In this document: in pieces, positions 1 to 17,399 of the stretch | How the letters are laid out: each line of letters begins with the position of its first letter | Numbering within the stretch: the first letter of the stretch is position 1 | Assembly (NCBI RefSeq): GCF_947623445.1 | Contig: NC_135240.1 | Location: 5,890,001-5,954,000 of the forward strand | Direction of reading: 5' to 3' | From: Clavelina lepadiformis | Taxonomy: Eukaryota > Chordata > Ascidiacea > Aplousobranchia > Clavelinidae | Length of the DNA stretch: 64,000 nt | Translations under genes and position numbers: made by a program | Notes under the pieces: model-generated | Database searches by the model: none | The model's input: only the letters and a program-made list of their open reading frames with translations | Told to the model about the DNA's origin: nothing

Positions 1-1920
1 TGTCTATATATAACTTGTTTACCGGAAAATCGGGTTTTGCTGATTCATATAAACACTTCCAGCCTATATGACTAAAAGTTTGAAACAAAAAGACAATTAA
101 AGTTTCATACATTTTTTTCTGCATTTCTAACAGAACGAAGACAACAAAATTATACTAATTAAATCTCCAAAAAAAAAGAAAAATTCACTTGTCAACAACA
201 AGAATATGTCGACAAACTGACTGAAGACAACATAACAGACTAGTTGCTTACAACTTTGCCGAAGCATACTTCCAAGATAGTCTAACCGGCAAAATATAAC
301 TTTGATTTGGTTAAAAAAATAGTTTTCGAATAATGGCCTAAAAAAACTTTTGGGACTTTTGTAAAATATTGTATGATATCTCTCGGGAGAAACCTGCAGG
401 CATTCTTTTTCCGTTTTTGAAGATAGGTTTTAATAATTAATAGGTGCATCTAAATCAACTTTAAGATCGGTATTGTACTTAAAACGTCGTTTGAAACAGC
501 CAAACTCAAGCTAATGTTCATTGTCAAGTTATTTAACTTATTGTGTATCAGTGTCTGTAACATGGGTAATTTATTGTCAAAATTCGTTGAACAATCTGAT
601 TTTAATGTTGACGCGATTCAGTGTCTACTACTTGGTTACCTGCTTTTTTTCCTGCCATACTGCCATGTACCTACTAGGTACATTTCTTGCGACGCGTTTG
701 AAAACATACATTTTATACAATCATCTCCGTCTCCACCTCCTGGAAACTTTCTGTTACGGTAATTTTAAGTAGGATATAGTTTGGGCCTTAATTTTATCTA
801 TTTCTTTACGAGAATTATTCGCCAATTCTATAGATTAAAAGTCTCTAGGCCACCTTAAAAATGCAATTAAAGTAAAATTAAAACATGTATTGCTGAAATA
901 CGTTCAAATTTATATCAATTTGACCGATGTATTAATGGATTTTTTCTAATTCCTTAACTGACTTAATTGCAACCTTGCTTTCCAGTAGTTTAAAGTCCAA
1001 GGTCTGCATAGAAACATGCACGCCCACTCAGCTGATTTCACAGTTGAACAATTTTTGTTTTTGGATTTGTCTTGCTCGATTGTTGAACAAACTCGTCGTG
1101 GTTGGACAATAACCTAGGCCTGGCCCTAGACTAGCCTAGGCTACGCCTTTCTGCCTGATGAGTATAGCGCGCGTTTTTGATTGGGAAATTAGCACGATGT
1201 ACATAGTATACTAAAGCTGGCATTATATTTTGAAAAGCAGGTCTAGTTTGTGAATTGCTGTGAGGCATTGTACTGGAATCAAAAGTACGATTATTTGGTC
1301 TGTTCTGTTTAACAATAGCAGTAACAGTACTTGAATGCGTTGAACCTAGGTTAGTACAGAAGTTCACAGCAACCAGCACAATAGCAAATGATGTGTTTCT
1401 GTAAGCTACTAGCCTTAGTATAGGTATATGCCTTAATCTAGACTCCCGCTAGGCTACCTAAATTCTGACGTCATTTGGTTATAAAGTTATGAATACAAAA
1501 CAGATCATCTTTTTGTTTCTTATAAATTACTGATAGGCTTAAATCCAGAATTTGTAAAAAATGTTTGCATATCTATCCAAGATGCAAACCTAGTCCAGTT
1601 ATACACGTTGGTTGTTGATGTTTTATTTCACTATCCCTTATCGGGACAGTTTATTGGGGAATTATTACATCCTGAGTTTTTTGCTATTGTATACCTCTTG
1701 CCACTTTCCCATCTATTCCTTGATGTTGAGGTGCTTACAAAAGAGCTCAGGTTATTTGAAATGTTCTTCACTTAGTTCATAGCGTTGACCACTGTTTTTG
1801 GATTATAGGATTTACCAATGGCACCGTGGACGCTAGGCTAAATAGGTCCGAACCACTTGTTAGTCTACATTTGCTGGATCAATTGTAAATCAGATTATTC
1901 GTCTAATACTTCAAAAAGCA
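1..1920. other. Gene-free upstream region
   Basis: This stretch is AT-rich with stop codons in all frames and holds only short open frames without recognisable protein similarity. I see no exon with plausible splice borders, no RNA gene and no clear repeat. The last few hundred bases presumably contain the promoter and 5' leader of the TMEM144 gene that starts at 1921, but I see no clear TATA box. Confidence 0.5.
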
Positions 1921-5434
<3,514 letters not shown>

Positions 5435-5919
5435 TACCTTTGAAGGTTTTTTTGCTTTACTGCACTATGGTTATTTTATCTGATGGTTGTTAAGACTTGT
5501 TTTCTTGTACATGTTTTATTGATTTTTTCATATCATTTTATGCATGTTTTAATGAATTGAAAGCTTGAATGTATACCATATTGCCTCATTATTCTCGAAG
5601 CTTTGTTAATTTGCGTATTTCAAGTTCTTGTTGTCATCAGCGTAACATAGGACTGGTTTTTTGACTTTAACTTGTAGAAAGTCTATTGGATATGCGTATT
5701 TTATAATCTAAACTCAATCCATGTAATTTTCCCTGCTACTAAATCCTTTAGTTGCGGTATTCCATACCACGGGAATTCTCTCTTGCAAGACTATTCAATT
5801 GTTTCTTGGACGTGACTTGGGTATGCAATTGAGAACAGAATTCGCTTTATTGTGCAATTTAAGCTGTCGCTACTTAGTACAACTGCCTCTTAGGTAGAAA
5901 TCTGATTGATGTAACTTTG

Positions 5920-5925
5920 AATAAA
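5920..5925 (+). terminator. Candidate polyadenylation signal AATAAA for TMEM144
   Basis: This canonical AATAAA lies about 490 bases after the TMEM144 stop codon and before the convergent kinesin gene. No earlier AATAAA stood out in the 3' flank, so the 3' untranslated region probably ends near 5945. Confidence 0.4.
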
Positions 5926-5934
5926 TGACCTCTA

Positions 5935-7528
5935 TATCCATGCATAGAATTGGTGAACTAGAAATTTACTTCAAAATTGCTGAATTCGGTAGTTTTATGA
6001 GGCTTAGCCAGCCGCCAATAATTTACTATCAAATTACATCTCTAAAAAGCAAAGTTGGGTAATTTAAATTAATGCCTGAAATAGCTATGCAGTGTTGTTT
6101 CTTGGAACTATGTACGGTACAGTGGCCTCGGGTGACATTTGACAAGAGGAAAAGTTCGACATCAAACGTGCCGTCAATCGAAGTTTAACTGTTGACTACC
6201 TTACAATTACATTGTAAATATTGCGACTGTCCTTAACTTTGTGTACACCGTACCTACTTCGTAGATGAATATTCTGGTGCAGAGTTAGGCACACGTACTT
6301 CACACGCACATGCATTATCACTTAGTCATTGTAAAAGTATCGTGACTGAATCGTTGTAAAAACAAACATGTTTATTAGGTATCGCAATTTGGATATACTG
6401 TATCTTACATTTAAGCAGCCTAATGAAACCAAGCACAGTTCGCTGCATAAAAGTTTTCTAGTTGACTGTTTATATAGCACAGCACTATTTATATGTTGCG
6501 CTGTAGTGAGTCTTAAACTGTCCGTCACATCCAAATCGTTGGCGTTGCAAGTAAAGTTACTTCGACTGCAGTCCGTGCTCTTTCACGACTCTCAGTGTCT
6601 CAACTCTCAACCATCACTGCCACGTGTGTTTCTCTGAAAGAACCAGTCGGACTAATCTTGAGACAGCCTGAAGTTATGATCACCAATTTAAGTTGCGTGA
6701 CGTCAGAAATGTTTTTGAAGTTTTGAAGGCATTGACCTGTCCCAAGTCGAGACACAGCTTAAATAGACTCGACTACAATCGAGTAAGAAAACCAATGACA
6801 TGGTTACAAACTTAGATGTAGTCGTACAAACAGCGGGTTTAATTAATACGAGGAAAATTTTGCAGCTCATACCTAGAATGAATAACAGTAATATTCAATA
6901 CTTTATTACGTAAATAAGAGCATAAAAACGTGCAAATTAAATACCGCATCTAGAAGAAAGTGGACACGCGATTACACATTATAAAGTCACCGTTAATAAT
7001 CTATTCAGGTAAGGCAATGTCATTATTTGGAATACTGAGCACAAATTTGGCGAAGGTTGTGCATAAAGGCAGGATATATGAAATGTTTAAAATGCATCAA
7101 AACTTGCATCACAATTGCTTCTGTGAAATAACAAAGTGCATATTGCAAGAACGACTGCAAATGTGAAAAAAACTACAGCCACAACAGATAATATAGCATA
7201 AGGCAGACGGATGCATCAATGAAGACGTCAGTAAAATGTTATTCAAGTTTACCAGAATCAACAAAAGCATTGTGCAAGACTATATCAGTTAAAATAAAAC
7301 AATAATTCAAACTTACATTCATTACTGCATTTAAGAGCTACACAATGTAACTTTGGGGAAAAATTCTGGCAGCAATCTACACTGAGCATAAACGTAAATA
7401 TTTAACGCGAGAGTTTTCTACAATCAGCAGCTATGTTAAATTCACCGGAAGTGACAAGGCAAGAATGTATTTACAAAAGAGACGTGCACAGTTTATGTGT
7501 TTATTGACTATTGGAAATGCCGAAAATT
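5935..7528. other. Convergent intergenic region
   Basis: This lies between the 3' ends of TMEM144 (+) and the kinesin gene (-). It must hold the kinesin 3' untranslated region. TTTATT on the + strand, an AATAAA on the - strand, occurs near 6369 and 6899. I see no coding exon or repeat in it. Confidence 0.4.
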
Positions 7529-10500
7529 CTACTTGACCTTCTTCGTAGCTTGGCCAAGTTCTACGGCACGCACTCTCTGAGCGAACGTCAACGAACAAAC
7601 GGTTTCTCCGATGCTGCGTTCAATCGGGGAAACTTGCACCAACATCAATGTTTTGCTCTCTTTGCCTGTTTTAAATATTCACAGAACGGAGGTTTATAAA
7701 TGAGAAGGAATTTTACAGACAAATGTTTTCATTTATCTATATCGGAGTTAACTGAACGTTCACATGGTTAAAGATTGCCTATAAAATGGTCGTTTATAAC
7801 TTCATAGGCTTTTCAAATCCTACACTAAACAGGCAAATATTTTGCAAAATTTTAACTTACGTGGACACAACGTTAATTTTACTTGGTCATAAATAAGTTC
7901 AAAAATCCCAGTGTGAGAGAGATACCACTCTGTTAGACTTACTCAGTGAATCTTGAAGAAGGTAGGTTAATTTCGAGTTTCGAAATGGCACGTGGGATTG
8001 CTTGTTTCTCAAAGCGTGGATGACGTCCCCCAGAGCAGACAAACTCCGGTTTATGTTCTGGGCTTCTTTTAGCCGGTCCCCTGAGGCCCCACTTTTTGAA
8101 ACCCTCTCCGACCCAGCTAAGTCGATTAGATTGAGTTTCCCTGTTCAAAAATAACCACAAAATTTAACTATTATACTAGGTCACGCCTGGCCAACCAGCG
8201 GCTCTTTGCCCGGTATTAAGCGGCTCTTTGGTTCATATTGTATTTGTATTTTTTAGCTTGTACAGTATAAATGACTTGTAAATTTCTGTCATTTTCATGT
8301 TGGTGTGTAACATTTACAATAAACGTATTTGAACAAAGGTGTGTATGCGAGTGAGGAAGAGACGGGGTGATATTCATGTGTGCCAATGTGTATGATGTGG
8401 CTCTTTGCGTTTAACACAGTATGAAGTGAGGCTCTTAGTCCCTGACTGGTTGGCCACCCCTGTACTAGGTTGATCATTTACCTAAAGTTTCAATTCCAGT
8501 TGTCTTGTTTTTTCCAGTCACAGTGATGATAAGCACGGCGTGGGATCTGGAACTGTGCTCGTTCATATTTGTTGAGGCGGTCGCGCGATTGCTGCGACCG
8601 GCTTGGAACAACTGCGGTATTGCGAAGTTAATTAAACTTGCGTTTATGACGTAACTGACGTAAACATTGACTTTATGTCATGAGCAGTAATAATTAATGC
8701 ATCCGTCCAAAAATTTAACGTTTACCTTGTTTACATCTCCGAGGTCATTGACCGGCATACTCCTTAGTTTCGACACAAAGAGAGATCCGTCTGCATTCAT
8801 TTTTATCTCAAGTTTCTCAGATTTTGAATTGAGCAGGTCCCTAAGATTTTTTGTTTCAGAAAAATCCGTTCAATATTAAAACTTTGTTCATATCACAAGC
8901 TAAGTGCAATGTGCAAGTGAACACCTTACACTTACAGGTTGAAGAAAAATTGTAAATTTGCTGCTCACCTCAAAGTCTCGTTGTAAATTTCGACAAGGGA
9001 GACGGCAACGTTGAAATCCCAATCCTCAGATTTCTCATCAATCAAGCGAAACAGATCATTCAAAGCCCGTTGATTTATTCCAGGGTTACTTTTCGAGCCC
9101 TAAAATAGAAAGACAATTGAGATGAATAACATTTAATACCCATTTAAAACACAACCAAAAAGCTAATTTGCTGGATATTCGAATCTTTGTCTTCACAATG
9201 AGGTTTTATACTTGAACTTGACAACCCCTCATCACTTGAGCCCCAGTTACCGTGCTTTGCTGTAAACACATTCTGATGAATGCACCTTTTATCTGATTTT
9301 TTTAAAGTTTTCATTGTCTTGGCCGAATTTGCTAACAAGGACCATTAAACAGGAGCAAATGTGTAATGCGCCTGGCCCAAGATGATACCAAAAGGGCAAC
9401 TAACCTCCATCGTGTAAGTTTTTCCCGAACCAGTTTGCCCGTACGCAAAAATGCAGACGTGGTACCCATCCATGCATGACGTGACCAATGACTGCACCTC
9501 AGCATAGACCTAAATAGTTTGTCGTAATTATTATTTGTAGCTTGTGGTTTAGTGGACACTTATTAACCCATTTAAAGATATTTCCTCTATAGATTCACAT
9601 GGACAACCACACTAGCAGCAATGCTAAGAATAAGATGGTTACGAAAACCAGTTTAGTGAATTTTAGCAATTTCTAATGTTTTCCAGAATAAAACCATTTT
9701 CCCACCTCGTCTTGAGTCGATTGCGGCGTAAAAACTCGATCCACCTCAAATGAGTGGATTCGACCTTTCTGCGAATTGTTGACGTTAATCAGCGAGTCGT
9801 CGTTGTCATCATATGACACAGCAATCTTTGGCTTGGGCCCATCTTCACCAATAGTGGGACGAGTCCGAACAAACACACGAATGTTCCCTGAAGAAACATA
9901 CTCGACTGACACCAGGCATTTTAACCTTTAATACATCTTGCTTTGTTATCATTTTATTGGCATGAGATGGTGACACTATGAAAAAAGCAGAAATGGTGCA
10001 GTAATTCACTGAACTTACCTTTCAGTTCCACCAATTCATTGTGGTATTTCTTCCTCAGCTTCATTTCTTTTCGATATTTCCGGATCAGGTCTTTGTGGCT
10101 TTCGTTGATTTCAGACACAGCATCAGATATCTGAAGTAGTTGTTAAAAGAATTCATGCAATTGTGAAAACACAGTACTTAAAAACATTAACATGCAGAAT
10201 ATGTGAAGTACCTGTTTAGCTGCTTGCTTGATGGCGTCTTTTAATAAGCGAGGAAACTTTTCTACTTCTCTCTTCAAACTCAAATTGTCGTGAGTCAAAT
10301 GCTTTAGGTTTGTGAGGCACAGGCTAAAAGGTTTGTATGAAATTAAGGGACGTTTACCAATCTATGTCACAGCAACATCAAAAGAAATTTCTACAGCATT
10401 TTGATTAGTTTAACACTAATTTAGTTTAACGTTTGGCAGAATTTGCGAATTCTTCATGCTACAACAGTAGAATAATATTGTTCACTGTTTAGATATACTT

Positions 10501-13500
10501 ATAAGGTATTTGGTAGCATACTTGAGTGCTTTCTGGTATGCTGAAGCTTTTGTTGTTAAATTCTGTGTAGAAATTGCACTGGATGCCTTCAGTTTTAAAA
10601 TTTCGTGTTTATGAGCCTCAGTTAAGCTCGAAACTGCACCTCGATGTTTGATCAGGTCCAATTCTGACTCCTTCCTGAAGCTATCGAGCTGAATAATTCA
10701 ACAACAAGCTATGACAAATAACTTTCAATGCCAAAAAATTATGGTGAATTTGTGAGCTTATTTATTAATTGCAGTCCACACAAACCTGAAAACATATTCG
10801 TTAAAACCAGGGTGCAACTTTTTTCTTCATAAATATGAAAACATTGGGGGAATTACCTCGGATTCCAGGGAAGAGAATTTCTTCTGCAGAGATTCATATT
10901 TTCTTGTTTCAGCTTGTAGTCTGGTCTGACAAGAATTAAGTTCGATCCGCAATTGACCTGTTTCTTTTTCTTTTAAAGCGAGGGCAGTATCTGACTCTCC
11001 ACTCAATGCCGCCAGCTTCATAGAAATATTATAAAGAGTTCGCTTCAATCGAACAAAAATTAGACTTTTATTCGTTAAATAAAATTGTAACTAATACTAA
11101 AACAAAGGATACCACGTAAATCATATCACCTGGCCTTGATAGTTTTCTTTTTCAATTTTGTTGCGATCAATGATTTCTATGAGCTCGTCAGTTCGCTTTT
11201 CACTCTCCAACAGCTTTTGTTCAACTGTGGTCAGTTTCATCGCAACCTTCTCATAATCTTCACCTTTCATTTGAACTTGATCTTGAAGTGATGCAACCTG
11301 AAACAAAACTCAATGCAAACTACATACATATAATGATACGCAACGAAGTAGTTAACATTTCAATCTATGTTCTCTCTAATTTTTCACGAATCTGAGCAAA
11401 CACACTAACTCCCTGAGCGGTCCCTTGGACCACTGTGAGCAACATCAGACGTGCGCACTGTGGTCATTATTAGGCCTATTATGTGTTTATTTTATTTTCA
11501 ATTCAGTGATTTCAATGTATATGTCAAAATTGTGGTGCACGTCATTGGTGCATATAATTCATTGCTTACCATGTTGTCAGATAAACTCACCTCCAAATTT
11601 TTGCATGATAGCTCTGACTTGAAAGTTGAAAGTTCACCGCTGAGCAATTTTGATTTCTCTTTTACTTTAGATAAGTTATCTTCAAGTCTGAAAGAAAGAA
11701 AAACAAAATTATTCAAACTGGCATAAAATTTCTGGTTTTACTGCGCTGCAGTAATAAAGAGTCGTGTTGTTTACATGAAAAGTAATATAATATATATTTA
11801 CAATTTATACATACACCACACCATTAATAAACCTTTTTACATGGCATCTTATTTGTAGGTTATCCTCGTTCCGAAAATTGGAAAAAACAAAGCAAGTTAA
11901 GAGGGTTAAGACATTTTAGGCCAATTTCACAATTTATTGATGGACTATATGATTTCTTGTCAAATAAATAGTGTTCATACATAGGATTAAACACTAACCT
12001 GAAATACTACTGTATCTTTAAAAAATTTAAACAACTTATCACATAGCGTTGTAATTTCAATGAGGTCATTAATTAAGTGTGTGTGTCATTGTCCTCGAAG
12101 CAGGTTTAGTAAAAGGGAAACTCAACCAAACTATTTTATCTGACGCCCCAGTTGAAGATACGGTGTCGTTGCTGAGTTTCGATACACTTACCAACCAATC
12201 AAATAATACCTCAAGCAAACGCGAGCAGTAAAGTTTATTCAAGCCTAACACACTTCACTAAACTTTGAGCTTAGTTCACTTAGTCTTGCTCATGTGAAAA
12301 GGGCTAGCGACATATTTAAGTAATAGTGCAACAACTCATAAGCTGGATAACATACATACATTATTAGTTAACATTAACCAACTATTAATTCATCAACTTA
12401 CCTTTTAATTGTCCTATCAGACTCAAGCTTAAGAGCTTCATACTCCTGCTGCACGTCTTCAATCTCCTGCTTTAACTGTTTTTCATTCAGCTGCATCATC
12501 TTCTTTAATTCATCATAACTATTGCTCGCCTCTCTTCTGTGCTGCTGCAGCAAAGATCTTGATTCATCCAACTCCTCCTCCAGGCTCTGGAGTTTTTCCT
12601 TTGATGAGATCTTGTGTTTTTCCAGACTAGATTCCAACTTCTTGATTTTCGTTTCAAGCTCTCTGTTTTTGTCCTCCTGGTCCTCTTTTTCTTCCCGCAT
12701 CCGCTCCATCCAGGCATTTTCATCCTCCAAGGACTTTACACGACTTCGGGATCTGGTACGAGAAGATTTTAAGAAGAAATGTTATACACAACTCAATTCC
12801 TGCAATCACAGCTAACAACAAGGCAATATGACCTCGAAAACCATCAAGTTATGTTCAACAGTTTACTAATCCATTTGTTTCAGTGAACTTGGTGATGAAA
12901 TATTTATGTTCCTATCTATATCCACGAATATATTAGAATGAAGAGAATTAAATGTAATGATATAATTAATTAAATGCAATATTATAATAAAGAGAATTTT
13001 TTATTTGAGCATTATTCATTAACGATCGCGACAAAAATAGGATCTACGAGCAATCACAAATATCACAGTATAATATTAAAAGACACATTATAAACAAACC
13101 ATGCTCAAAGTAGCAGTCATGTGACCGCAAAAAATCAATTAAAAATAAATTTAGATTTTGGAACTTGGTGGAAAGGATAAAATATTTCCTACCTTTCTAG
13201 ATCTTTCAGTAATCTCCTGTTTTCTTCCGAAAGTTTCACAGTTGCTTCGTTAGATAAGGCTTTTTGATCAGTCAGCCGTGACATCATTTCACGCTCCAGT
13301 GACTCGGACTCATTTTGCATCTGATGAAGTAGAGCTTTGATAAAAGGATGGAAAAGAAAGTCATCAGCGACGTTTTCAACTTGTTTCTAAAACTATCGTG
13401 GTTGAGCATATTGCTTTTCATTACCAGGTCTCTATCATTTTCCAATCTTCTCAAGTCTTCCTTTTGCCTCTGTATGATCTGATGCAATTCTCTTTCTTTT

Positions 13501-16269
13501 TCAAGATGGTTCCTAAATTTTCACGTAAGCATACATCATAGCACGTGTGAAATAATGCGTGAACTGTGGGTCAGTATCAATATATCACTGTTTGTCGTGG
13601 TTATATTTCTTTGATAAACATTGGTAGAAACAAAAAATTAAAAAGCGCAAAGTTTTACATTTTACAGGAGTCTAGCTCAGCTGTCAAATTGTCCAATTTC
13701 TTCCTAAAGCTGTCATCTGAACGTTTCTTCTCTTCCTGGATAAGCGTAATATTTGAAGCATTTTTTCATGACATAAAACAGTTGAACAAAGAACATAAAG
13801 AGTTAATAACACGAACTATGGACTAGAGACCTGAATATATATTATGAACATAGAACATTTATAACATTCATTGTATTTTTACATGAAGATGAATCGCCTG
13901 TTTTTAAAGATTTATAATAATGGTCTGCAAGGCATAAATAGTTGGACCACTCAGACCTAAGAACTGTATGTATCAGGTTTAAAGACTTGTGAGTTGAAAG
14001 TGATTCTACTCACAAACACTTTGCATTTCATCTAGTCTCAATAACTGGTTTCGATTATTTGTTTTTTGCTCTCTGTAGCACCCACCTGGTCTTGTTTGTT
14101 CCTTGTTAGCTCAGAATCTTTTTTCTTTAAAGAATCTTCGTACTTTCTCACTTCCTCTGCATGGGATCTAAGTGATTGGTTGAAAATACAGCTCAAGTAT
14201 GTACAGAGGTCACAGGAATATAGAACAATTACACGTGCTTTTGCAGTTTATTTATTAAAAGTTTTTTCTGTCACCTTCTGGTAACTTCTAATTCTTGAAC
14301 AAGTTTTGATTTTTCCTCTTTGAGTTCTTCCAACAGCTAAGCAAGTAAATTTGATAAATCAAACAACGTCCTCAGGACAAAAAGTCAAAAATCTATGGTT
14401 CTACAGTACTTCATCCAAACAACATCTACATCCAAAGTTTTATGAAATATAAACTGGACACAAATGAATGTCACTTTATACCTCAGAAGTATGTTGGTCA
14501 GTGGCAACCGTGCCGCCTTCACATTCTAATCTCTCTTCAAGCTTTGTATAAAAAAATTAAAAATGCATGTTATTACTATTTGTGAGATACATGATGCAAT
14601 TTATGTGGTTGAACCAGGACCATCACGAGCACACACTGCATTATCACTAAGACAAAAAGCCATTGAAGTTCATTTTCATTTTTTATTTCGTATTCATTTT
14701 CAACAATAAAATTAACAACAAAGTTCAGCTTATACCAAGTTCATTTCCATTTCATGGTCTTCCTGGGCCCTGATGAGCTGTTTATATAATTCTGCTTTCT
14801 GTTCATGAAGAAGTTCGATGGAGGAAACCATCTTCAAGCCAGTGGGGTCACCATTTTCTTCAATCAGTTCCTGAATGAATGATTTTAAAATGTTAAGGGC
14901 AATGTCCACGACTTTTTAGAAAACTTTATAGTACATTTTACATTATCATTTATCATGTCTGAGAAATTCAACTGGCAGCAAATTGAAGATAAGCTAAAAT
15001 CTTTGTCACCAATTTACACCGAGTGATTTTGAAATACACTGGTAACAGTTCTTTTTAACACCATGTGATTAATTTCGATAGAAAATTCAGTTTTATGCAA
15101 CGAAATAACAAGTATAATTTCCTTGCCTGCAGATTCACAATAAGGTTCTGTTTGTCTTTTAAACCATCAGAATGAGCTCTTTGTACTATTTTTAGCCTTA
15201 CACACTTTGAGCGTTCCTCCTTCTTTAACCGAGATTTTAAATGATGGACGGATTTTTGCAACTCCTGGATTCAAACAACCATTAAACTTATTGGGGCCTA
15301 AAGTTATAGTGATAACATATACAGTTAAGGTGAAAAGTACAAGAATGTAAGTAACTACAGCTAAAATTTTGTAGTCACCGAACTATTATAGATTTAATGT
15401 ATTAGGCCTAAGTATGTGGATGTTTGCCAAAAACTTGTAAACTAAAAACCTAAACCTAATAACTACAAAACATGTAAACTAAAAACTTACCCTGTTTTTC
15501 TCTTGCAAAGCATCACGCTGCTGTGTGCAAGAGTAGAGTTCTTTCTGAAGAATGCTGAACTCAATCTCACTTGGACGAGTTTCATCTGAACTGTCGTCAT
15601 CACTGGGGCTCGAGATGTCTGCAATCGATGCAAACAATTCATAATTGAGAACCACAGAATTGCATTTCTCCCAAATTTGATAATTACCAAAAAAAAATGT
15701 CATGATAACAACCGGTAGCCTATCACAGACGTAATGCAACAAAAGTTTTGAAAATATTCTTGCACAACCTGCCAAGGTATCATCATCATCAAGACCTAAA
15801 TCTTTTAAAAACTGTTCATGCTTCAGTGGGGAAGGCTGTGGCCTTTTTTGCGGGCTCAGTTGACTGGATTCTCTTAAAAATCCTTTCGGAAATTTAAACT
15901 AAAACGAGTAAAACAGTTAAGGCATCATTTTCATGCATAAATATAAGCACACGTTAAATCTGTATTTTATAGATAAATGTAAAAGTGTAGAGATTGGTTC
16001 AGAAAACACATGCACAGAAATGTTTGCAGAGTGAACAAATTCAGAAGTACTTCTATACATTATACAATCCCTACTGGAAAGCTTCAAATGCCAACTGTTA
16101 ATTTCAATTGCCAATTTCTGGCACAGAATTGCCGTTTCGTCCTACATTCTATATTACAAGTATTACATGCATTGGTGCAATTATCCGACGCACTAAAAGC
16201 AAACCTCCCAGTACCATATGCAATGAAGCCCGATTCCAAATCAGCAACAACAAAAGCGCTTACCTCCAT
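7529..16269 (-). CDS. KIFC3: C-terminal-motor kinesin-14, KIFC3-like, about 25 exons
   Basis: This is a microtubule minus-end-directed motor of the kinesin-14 class. Coding exon 1 is only ATG GAG (16264-16269). It splices to 15769-15898, giving [14 protein letters not shown]. Further exons (15491-15618, 15127-15264, 14736-14870, 14482-14541, 14275-14336 and others down to about 10018) encode one long heptad-rich coiled coil. The neck and motor follow: [14 protein letters not shown] (from about 9895), the P-loop GQTGSGKT (about 9411-9509), the switch I region NEHSSRSH (8482-8611), switch II DLAGSE (7943-8140), and a last exon (7529-7665) ending [14 protein letters not shown]. The motor at the C-terminus after the neck motif is diagnostic of kinesin-14, and the motor sequence resembles KIFC3 most. 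I estimate about 1,070 residues, against roughly 830 in human, because of a longer coiled coil. The intron after 15127 appears to use a GC donor. The mid-coil exon boundaries are the least certain part. Confidence 0.9.
8182..8462. mobile_element. hAT-type MITE with perfect 8-bp target duplication
   Basis: This 281-bp element is flanked by the exact direct repeat TACTAGGT (8174-8181 and 8463-8470), the target-site length of hAT elements. The right end, read inward, starts CAGGGGTGGCCAACCAG and the left end starts CACGCCTGGCCAACCAG, giving inverted termini that differ at three positions. The element has no coding capacity and is AT-rich inside. It lies in the kinesin intron between the switch I and switch II exons, only 11 bases beyond the right duplication from the exon edge at 8482. 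Confidence 0.85.
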
Positions 16270-16849
16270 GCCAGTTCATGAAACCTTTTCACAATTGTTG
16301 CGTAAAGTTTGTTAAAACCAGCAGATCATTCTGTCTGTTTACGCAGTTTAAAGCCACTAACTTTCGACTTTAAAAGTCCCTTAGTTTTTTCCTAGACAGA
16401 CGACTAAAACTGGGTCTGGCAATAAAAATTGCAGCTGTTTAATTGATGTTTCACACAAGATAGATAGAATAGCAGAGCAAAACAATACAGCACATACAGA
16501 GCAAGACAACAACCAATTTTACAATCTTAAATGCACTTAAATTACAGCGCTTCTAGTAAACAAACAAATCTGCAATCTCGTTCATGTTTTCTTAAAAAAT
16601 CATCCACGAACAAAAAATTTGCATTATTTTTCCAAGGCTCACAACGACATTCAATGAACAAATCAAATTGAAAGAGCACAACTTATGTTATTAGAAACAG
16701 AAGTAGTCCACTAAATATTCCAGAGCATTGACAAAACCAAATTTAGAATTTCACATGGTGTAGCTGTTGAATAAAAAATAGCTGTTATTGCTGAGCTTAG
16801 CAGCATTGTTTTGAACTACTTCAATCCATCAAGCAAACTGTAAAACAGT

Positions 16850-17260
16850 CTAACGTCCAGTGTTTCTTGCTTGGCCTGAAAAGTTGTTGTTGCCAGACTG
16901 CATCAATTGCAAGCCTTGGATGTTGCCGAAATCCATGACTTTCAACATCTCTTTAGTGGTTGCATCGACCTCAATTATGTCTTGATCCAGGGCGGAAACG
17001 TCTGGTACGAAGTTGTCTCTTCTTTCGCGTTCCTCCTCTTGAAGTTTGATGGAAATACCGCGCACGGGTCCAACGCGAATACGTTTCATCAAATGTGTGA
17101 CAAAACCGGCAATCTGGTTACGCAGCTTCTTGCTGGGGATGATCGCAATTTCTTCACAAACGCGCTTGTTCGTGTGGAAGTCGAGCGTAAGTTTCATGTA
17201 ATACTTCTCAATAATGACACGGGCCGCCTTTTTGACGGTTTTTGTGCGTACACGTCCCAT
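16850..17260 (-). CDS. RPS17: 40S ribosomal protein S17 (eS17), intronless
   Basis: This encodes ribosomal protein eS17 of the small subunit, 136 residues, collinear with human RPS17 (135 residues). It begins [20 protein letters not shown] and contains [40 protein letters not shown] and [19 protein letters not shown]. Only the C-terminal 25 residues diverge, as in most animals. The frame is uninterrupted with no intron, unlike the multi-exon vertebrate gene. An intact frame, a conserved protein and pyrimidine-rich upstream sequence argue for a working gene and not a dead retrocopy, though an intron in the 5' leader cannot be excluded. It lies upstream of and on the same strand as the kinesin gene, 580 bases away. 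Confidence 0.95.
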   Translation of the reverse strand: MGRVRTKTVKKAARVIIEKYYMKLTLDFHTNKRVCEEIAIIPSKKLRNQIAGFVTHLMKRIRVGPVRGISIKLQEEERERRDNFVPDVSALDQDIIEVDATTKEMLKVMDFGNIQGLQLMQSGNNNFSGQARNTGR

Positions 17261-17345
17261 ACTGTCTCAAAACACCGGTAATCTTGGGTCGAAACGTTAG
17301 AAAGAACGTCCGATGGCGTGGAAAAGAAATGTTGATCAAGGTTAG
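17261..17345 (-). promoter_or_regulatory. RPS17 leader and candidate TOP-type start region
   Basis: Read on the minus strand, the 80 bases before the RPS17 ATG contain pyrimidine tracts (TTTCTTTTCC and TTCTTTCTAAC) of the kind found at transcription starts of ribosomal protein genes (5' TOP motifs). No TATA box is obvious at the expected distance. The exact start is not determinable from sequence alone. Confidence 0.35.
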
Positions 17346-17399
17346 TAATAATTCAGGTAATTTGCAGTAAAAGGTGAGTAGAAAAACATGTGCTTGCAA

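Noticed and set aside
16907-17281. 124-codon + strand frame over RPS17
   Set aside because: It is the antisense shadow of the highly conserved RPS17 gene.
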